From assembly GCA_964543475.1 (NCBI GenBank), contig CAZIYJ010000001.1, positions 682,001-746,000 on the forward strand: 64,000 nt of DNA, given 5' to 3'. Positions 59,941 to 64,000 of this stretch are shown in pieces (the first letter of the stretch is position 1; each line of letters opens with the position of its first letter). The stretch is from JAYSYM01 sp964543475. Its GTDB lineage: Bacteria > Bdellovibrionota > Bdellovibrionia > Bdellovibrionales > JAMPXM01. Below the pieces are notes generated by a model, which saw only the letters and a list, made by a program, of their open reading frames with translations, was not told where the DNA came from and did not search any database. A program made the translations under genes and the position numbers.

Positions 59941-61158
59941 GAACGTTGCTTGATCGAGCTTAGGCAAAACATCAACATTCGTGAACACAGAATCAAATTC
60001 GAATTTGAATGCGCCCAAGCTCATTAGCGCCCACTCTGCGACGATCGTACCTTTAATGTTTCCGTTGTAGCGGCTCATAACTACCGGCGCGTTGAGAAGT
60101 ACTCTTTCGAACGCTATTGCGCGATCTCCTAGGCAATCTGCATCTTGCAATTTTCCGCCAATGCCTGCTTCAATGAGCGCAGCTTCAGCGACAACGCTCT
60201 CACCAAAAGCTTTTGGATCACTTACACCGCGAAGGCTCTGAGATGGCACTGTCCACATCGTGACATAGCGGTTTACGAGAGAGTTGTTTCCGTGCGCGCC
60301 AGTAGCGTGTTTGCCAGTTGGATTACAATAAGTGTTATCGGCCTTAACTACGCTACCTAATCCCATATTAATTGATTTAGTCGAAGTGATCTGAAGGTTT
60401 TTTAATTCACTTGATCCTAAATAATTGATTGCGCCGTAGGCGAAGACTGATCCGATCACATGTATGCGGCAACCTTTTTGAGTCTCAAGTTCTAAATCCT
60501 TTAGATAAAGAGGGCCTTTAACGATCAAGTCACCGTCACACTTGAGAGTTCCGCTGTTAGAGAAATAATTTCCGTTGTCTATTAATCCAGAAAGATCTGC
60601 CGCTCCAGATTTAATAAACTTCATTCGAGCACTTCCGAGTGCAAAAGCGGTTAGTAATTCTTGTTCGGTTGGAGCCGCGATATAAACTCGGCTGATCTCT
60701 TTGACTTCGACTAACTTTGTTTCTGCGTGGGCAGACTCCGAGAATTCTTTACTAATGTAATCGCTGAGTTTTGCTAAACCAGTATGGGCTGCTACCTCGG
60801 CCGGAAGATTTGCGTGAGGTACGTAGACTTTTTTATCAGACGCCATCTTGATCGTGTCGAAGGAACTCGCGTGGTCTGTGTAGGGTGAGCCATTATCAAG
60901 AATTGATCCGCCGGTATTGCGTCCGAAATAGAAAGTGTCGCCATAGCCAAAATCAGTAACGAGGTTAGCTCCCAGGTTTGCGTGACACTGAATGCAGCCA
61001 ACAGCGCGAACAGCGAGGGCAGGTTCAAGAGAACGTAGCGCTTCTTTATTATTGAGAGGATCAGATGGTATTGCTTGAAAAGCCACTTGCGAGCAGTTTT
61101 GAAAACAAAAAATAAGAGCAGCTAAAATTAATCCGGCTTTAACAAATCGTGAGTTCAT
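59923..61158 (-). CDS. Lipoprotein with a single haem-binding CxxCH motif
   Basis: 411 aa. Signal ending LIFCFQNC, the same unusual lipobox with Asn before Cys as at 34199. One CIQCH near residue 55 after VRAVG. The remainder is Gly/Asn/Ser-rich and beta-like, with a stretch of hydrophobic rungs (LIVKGPLYLKDLELETQKGCRIHVIG) resembling a right-handed beta-solenoid, e.g. a bactofilin or filamentous repeat. Function unknown; perhaps a cell-surface electron carrier. Motif site 103 bp upstream. Confidence 0.75.
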   Translation of the reverse strand: MNSRFVKAGLILAALIFCFQNCSQVAFQAIPSDPLNNKEALRSLEPALAVRAVGCIQCHANLGANLVTDFGYGDTFYFGRNTGGSILDNGSPYTDHASSFDTIKMASDKKVYVPHANLPAEVAAHTGLAKLSDYISKEFSESAHAETKLVEVKEISRVYIAAPTEQELLTAFALGSARMKFIKSGAADLSGLIDNGNYFSNSGTLKCDGDLIVKGPLYLKDLELETQKGCRIHVIGSVFAYGAINYLGSSELKNLQITSTKSINMGLGSVVKADNTYCNPTGKHATGAHGNNSLVNRYVTMWTVPSQSLRGVSDPKAFGESVVAEAALIEAGIGGKLQDADCLGDRAIAFERVLLNAPVVMSRYNGNIKGTIVAEWALMSLGAFKFEFDSVFTNVDVLPKLDQATFLTVQQ

Positions 61159-61260
61159 ACAACTAGAGAGTGCAACCAGTGGACCTTGCGCCGATCAATG
61201 CTATTTGAATTGAGTGTCGAACTTCGTAGCGTTGATGAGATTGTGGACAAAGGCTAACAA

Positions 61261-61273
61261 TCTCATTTTGAGA
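61261..61273. promoter_or_regulatory. Palindrome TCTCA-N3-TGAGA
   Basis: TCTCATTTTGAGA, exact copy, 103 bp upstream of the haem lipoprotein gene. Confidence 0.5.
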
Positions 61274-61302
61274 TAATCGACCTTTGCACATCGAGCGTTT
61301 CA

Positions 61303-61333
61303 AATAAAAAGAGCGACTTAGAAGTCGCTCTTT
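61303..61333 (-). terminator. Rho-independent terminator of the barrel gene
   Basis: AAAGAGCGACTT (61308-61319), 2-base gap, AAGTCGCTCTTT (61322-61333); on the minus strand followed by TTTATTTG. Confidence 0.9.
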
Positions 61334-61341
61334 AATATCAA

Positions 61342-61382
61342 TGACGCAGTATTGCTACACTCTGGTAGCAGCTACCGGTGGG
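61342..61382 (+). repeat. 41-bp palindromic interspersed element, copy 4
   Basis: TGACGCAGTATTGCTAC at the left, the hairpin GGTAGCAGCTACC, then GGTGGG. The stop codon of the next gene (TTA on plus) adjoins, as in copy 3. The most diverged copy. Confidence 0.85.
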
Positions 61383-61934
61383 TTACCAGCTGAGGGGTAG
61401 GCTGGCGCTGATGAGTACAGTGTTTCCTTTAATATCAGTTGTTCCTGTAAGAGCGCCTTGTTCGAATTTTTTGTAATTGTTAATCAGGTATTCAGCGTTG
61501 AGTGAGAGCATTGGAATAACTTTGAATCCAAGTCCAACCTTGAAGTGTGAACCGCCATGAATTTTAGTGTCATCCGGAGTTCCTTTAATAGTTGCTTCAT
61601 TCATCAAACCGAAGCCAACCCACGCGCGAATAATCGGAAGATTTGCGCCGACAACTCCGTAGAGGCTAGAGATACCGATATCTTCAGATACTGCACCTGT
61701 CTTGGCCTTCGCGCCAAGAGTCATCGAGTAGTCCGCACCAATGAAAAGCATGGCGAATTCTCCGCCAACTCGTGCGCCTAAGACTGGACCGGTGATGTCG
61801 CTTTTTGTAGGTGGTGTCGAGTCGTCTTCGGTGCTACCGAATCCGTAGCCTAAGTAAGGTTCAGCGAAGATGCCAGCGTTTGCCGTTGATGCAAAGCCAA
61901 TGACGAGCGAAAGAGCGAGTCCTAGAAATTTCAT
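61383..61934 (-). CDS. Outer-membrane beta-barrel protein (OmpA/OmpW size)
   Basis: 183 aa with signal peptide (to ANA) and about eight strands: FAEPYLGYGF, GPVLGARVGGEF, LFIGADYSM, LYGVVGANLP, AWVGFGLM, HFKVGLGFKVI, LSLNAEYLINNY, TVLISASLPLSW with terminal Trp. No OmpA peptidoglycan-binding domain. Monocistronic. Confidence 0.85.
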   Translation of the reverse strand: MKFLGLALSLVIGFASTANAGIFAEPYLGYGFGSTEDDSTPPTKSDITGPVLGARVGGEFAMLFIGADYSMTLGAKAKTGAVSEDIGISSLYGVVGANLPIIRAWVGFGLMNEATIKGTPDDTKIHGGSHFKVGLGFKVIPMLSLNAEYLINNYKKFEQGALTGTTDIKGNTVLISASLPLSW

Positions 61935-62040
61935 GAGTTCTCCTGAGTGAATGGTCTCTTACAGAGAATCATCGCGTGAGTTTAGTGGGGATACAACGAG
62001 CCCGAAGTCTAGGTGTCTATAGGGAAAGTTGAGGCTGTTC

Positions 62041-63324
62041 TTACTGAGCTGCGCGGCTGCTGCGTGCTGCTCGACTAGTCCCAGAAGAGCTTGCTGGAGC
62101 AGAAGCTCCGCCGACGGCAGCTGCTTCAGTGCAAGACATGTTCAATTGTGTTTGTTGATTTGAACCACCGTTGGACATGTACTTTAAAGGATCAACGACG
62201 TTTGCATCGTTGCAACGATTCTCTCCGCTACGAAGTTTGCAAGCTTCGAAGTGTAAGTGAGCGCCACTCGATGCACCAGTGTTACCAGAGTAACCGATGA
62301 TCTGACCTTTTTTAACTTTTTGACCAGGCTTCACTATCCAACGGCTTAAGTGCGCATAGCGAGTCATGAAACCATCAACGTGAGTGATATCGATTCTTCG
62401 GCCATAACCTTTTTTGCCTTGGTCCATGACTCGAGTCACAGTGCCATCGGCTGCGGCAATGATCGGAGTACCTGAGCGAGCCACGATATCAACACCGTCG
62501 TGAGTGCGAGTTCCGTGATGAGATTTGCGTTTTCCCTTGAACATGTTGCGACCGCTGTTTGCGCGATTGTAAACGCAGCTCGCACCTTTATCTCTGCAGC
62601 CACATGTTGGGCCAAGAATTTTGAAAGGAGTGTTGCTCACAACTACTTCAGTTTGAGTTTGAACTGCTTGCGGAGCAGGAGCGTTCGTAGCCGGACGAAC
62701 TACGTCTTCTTGCTTCGGTAGTGGTCGAGAGTAGAAATCAGAATTTTCTGTTTTTGGTTTGTAAGGGCGATAAGTACTTTCTGAGAGTTCTTCATCTTTC
62801 AAGAGAAGTTCATCGATCATTCGATTGATGTCTTCGTCGTTACTGTCTGCACGCGCACCGATGGCGCGAATTCGCTCGTAACTGAAATCTGCAGGTGGAA
62901 TATAAAAATTTGTGTCGATTGGAAGAGTCATCCCGTTGGTCATCATCGCAGCCTGCTCTAATGTGCCCGGAATCATTGGTCCCATTGGAGTTGGCATTTG
63001 AACGGCCGTTCCAAGGATCGCAGGATAGCTAAGAGTTTGCTGAGCCATTACATAGTGAAACGGGTCACGCGCAAATGGGGTTTGAAAAACTGAGCCCGGC
63101 ATGAGCTGACCTAATGAGTTACCTTGATCACCGTATATATTGATATTGGCTTGAGTCTGCATGATCAAAGAAGGGTCATAAAACATTGCAGGGGGAAGTG
63201 GAATATAAGTCGCCGATAGCCCGACGTTTTGAGCGAATGCAGGCGACACGTTCGCTACTACAAACGATATTAGGGCTAACTTGTTAAAGGCTTGTTTAAG
63301 GCCCCATTGAGCGAGTTTCTTCAT
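62041..63324 (-). CDS. M23-family (LytM) peptidoglycan endopeptidase
   Basis: 427 aa. Signal peptide to AFA, a long Pro/Met-rich low-complexity region (35-230), then the LytM domain with Zn ligands His275 and Asp279 (HDGVD) and His356/His358 (HLHFE), plus GDTVTR-like AAADGTVTRV. The tail is Ala/Ser/Arg-rich. Cleaves peptide cross-links; could act on its own wall or on prey wall. Near-copy of the palindrome 109 bp upstream. Confidence 0.88.
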   Translation of the reverse strand: MKKLAQWGLKQAFNKLALISFVVANVSPAFAQNVGLSATYIPLPPAMFYDPSLIMQTQANINIYGDQGNSLGQLMPGSVFQTPFARDPFHYVMAQQTLSYPAILGTAVQMPTPMGPMIPGTLEQAAMMTNGMTLPIDTNFYIPPADFSYERIRAIGARADSNDEDINRMIDELLLKDEELSESTYRPYKPKTENSDFYSRPLPKQEDVVRPATNAPAPQAVQTQTEVVVSNTPFKILGPTCGCRDKGASCVYNRANSGRNMFKGKRKSHHGTRTHDGVDIVARSGTPIIAAADGTVTRVMDQGKKGYGRRIDITHVDGFMTRYAHLSRWIVKPGQKVKKGQIIGYSGNTGASSGAHLHFEACKLRSGENRCNDANVVDPLKYMSNGGSNQQTQLNMSCTEAAAVGGASAPASSSGTSRAARSSRAAQ

Positions 63325-63432
63325 TGCCTGGTACTAGTACAAGACCCAAGCCAGCCTTAGATTGGTTTAAACAGAGGAGGTGGACCGGTGACGGTTATTG
63401 CCTTTACACCTGCCAAGCCAAAACAGGGTGCG

Positions 63433-63445
63433 TTTCATTTTGAGA
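63433..63445. promoter_or_regulatory. Palindrome TCTCA-N3-TGAGA (one mismatch)
   Basis: TTTCATTTTGAGA followed by CATC, 109 bp before the M23 peptidase gene. Confidence 0.35.
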
Positions 63446-63450
63446 CATCG

Positions 63451-63485
63451 GTCTAAAAAGAAAAAAGCCCTGCGTATGCAGAGCT
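63451..63485 (-). terminator. Rho-independent terminator of the helical lipoprotein gene
   Basis: AGCCCTGC (63466-63473), loop GTAT, GCAGAGCT (63478-63485), one G-U pair; on the minus strand followed by TTTTTTCTTTTT. Confidence 0.85.
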
Positions 63486-63537
63486 AATTTCTATGGACCG
63501 AATTCTTAGAGTGCTCAAAGCGCTTTGTTAATAGTGC

Positions 63538-63831
63538 CTATCGCGCTTCTTCGCGAACTTCGTTCAGCTTTTTCTTAGCATCTTTGATTTCTTCAGCGCC
63601 TTCTTTTTTTGTCTCCATCACATCTTGCGTAGCACCGCTTCGAGCTTCAGTGAGATCTTCTCTTGCTGCGTTGATGTTTTGATTTGCGTCAACTTGCGCT
63701 TCGTTTACATCTTGAGAAACTTCTTGCTGAGTTTCGCCTAAGTTCTCTTGCGCTTCACGAATGTTTTCTTGGCGCGAATCACAACCTGCCAACATTCCTA
63801 CTGCTGCTACTGCTATCAAAAGTTTTTTCAT
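63538..63831 (-). CDS. Small helical lipoprotein
   Basis: 97 aa. Signal ending GMLAGC (Cys17). The mature 80 residues are a charged amphipathic helix with 11-residue-like repeats of Gln/Glu/Asn/Ala (NIREAQENLGETQQEV, EAQVDANQNINAARED), Lpp- or apolipoprotein-like. Probably an envelope spacer anchoring the outer membrane. ATG with GGGGGAT region upstream. Confidence 0.82.
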   Translation of the reverse strand: MKKLLIAVAAVGMLAGCDSRQENIREAQENLGETQQEVSQDVNEAQVDANQNINAAREDLTEARSGATQDVMETKKEGAEEIKDAKKKLNEVREEAR

Positions 63832-64000
63832 AATCAGATCCCCCTTGTTTAAAGCAGCAGTCTACCTATGAATTGTGGAAAGGTAACCCGCATGAAATTT
63901 TAAACTTGGTGATGATTGAGGCGAGATGACACAAAAAGTGTGACTGTTAGTCGTCATCTCGTCGAGTGCTGCAAGTCATTTCGATTGGAACGTGATCGCT
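63832..64000. other. Gene-free end of the window
   Basis: 169 bp with no convincing start, RNA gene or terminator. It probably holds the promoter of the helical lipoprotein gene. Confidence 0.4.

Overview
The window looks like a chromosomal segment of a Bdellovibrio-like predatory bacterium (Bdellovibrionota). This is inferred from gene content, not from a marker gene. The hints are several lipoproteins with an unusual FQNC/FNNC lipobox, tandem DUF507 genes, a delta-proteobacteria-like flagellar operon, a compact Flp/Tad pilus locus, many periplasmic hydrolases and outer-membrane barrels, and DUF1552/DUF1592 proteins. No phage, insertion sequence, CRISPR array or rRNA operon was seen.

Layout. 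1-2598: a CHASE2 sensor cut by the window edge, then a small peptide-modification locus on the minus strand. It consists of a radical SAM/SPASM maturase followed by two short paralogous precursor-like peptides (56 and 39 aa) that are too small for ordinary gene calling. 2781-9558: penicillin-binding protein 1B, two DUF507 genes overlapping a GroES-like gene with a lysine-rich head, an outer-membrane barrel, and an exported coiled-coil protein. 9896-19208: lysine 2,3-aminomutase, Nudix, a membrane protein, UvrD/PcrA helicase, an HEXXH lipoprotein with a barrel partner, a SPOR protein, inositol monophosphatase, and a DUF6607-like protein.

19551-30656: a flagellar export and regulatory operon behind a clear sigma-54 promoter, fliL-M-N-O-P-Q-R-flhB-A-F-G-fliA. 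30672-41327: a DUF1552/DUF1592 pair, an Asp-box lipoprotein, RpoH, a PHA-system protein, AspRS, a sterol-desaturase-family protein, a VTC-domain protein and a TetR regulator. 41479-50953: Flp/Tad pilus genes in two minus-strand blocks, secretin plus CpaF and Flp pilin through CpaB-like. They flank a hybrid histidine kinase and a large exported Gly/Met-rich repeat protein, reminiscent of the B. bacteriovorus hit locus that lies beside flp genes. 51065-55240: a dicarboxylate symporter, folD, gcvT, gcvH and tRNA-Leu(UAG). 55265-63831: a pilin-like protein with a phage tail-fibre-like C-terminal domain, an M12B-like metalloprotease, an intradiol dioxygenase divergent from a LysR regulator, a cytochrome-like lipoprotein, a barrel protein, an M23 peptidase and a helical lipoprotein.

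Two repeat families run through the window: four copies of a palindromic element of about 41 bp, and at least four exact copies (plus three near-copies) of TCTCA-N3-TGAGA between genes. The strongest candidate for an undescribed system is the maturase/two-peptide locus at 1030-2598. Next are the pilin/tail-fibre fusion at 55265 and the two repeat families.
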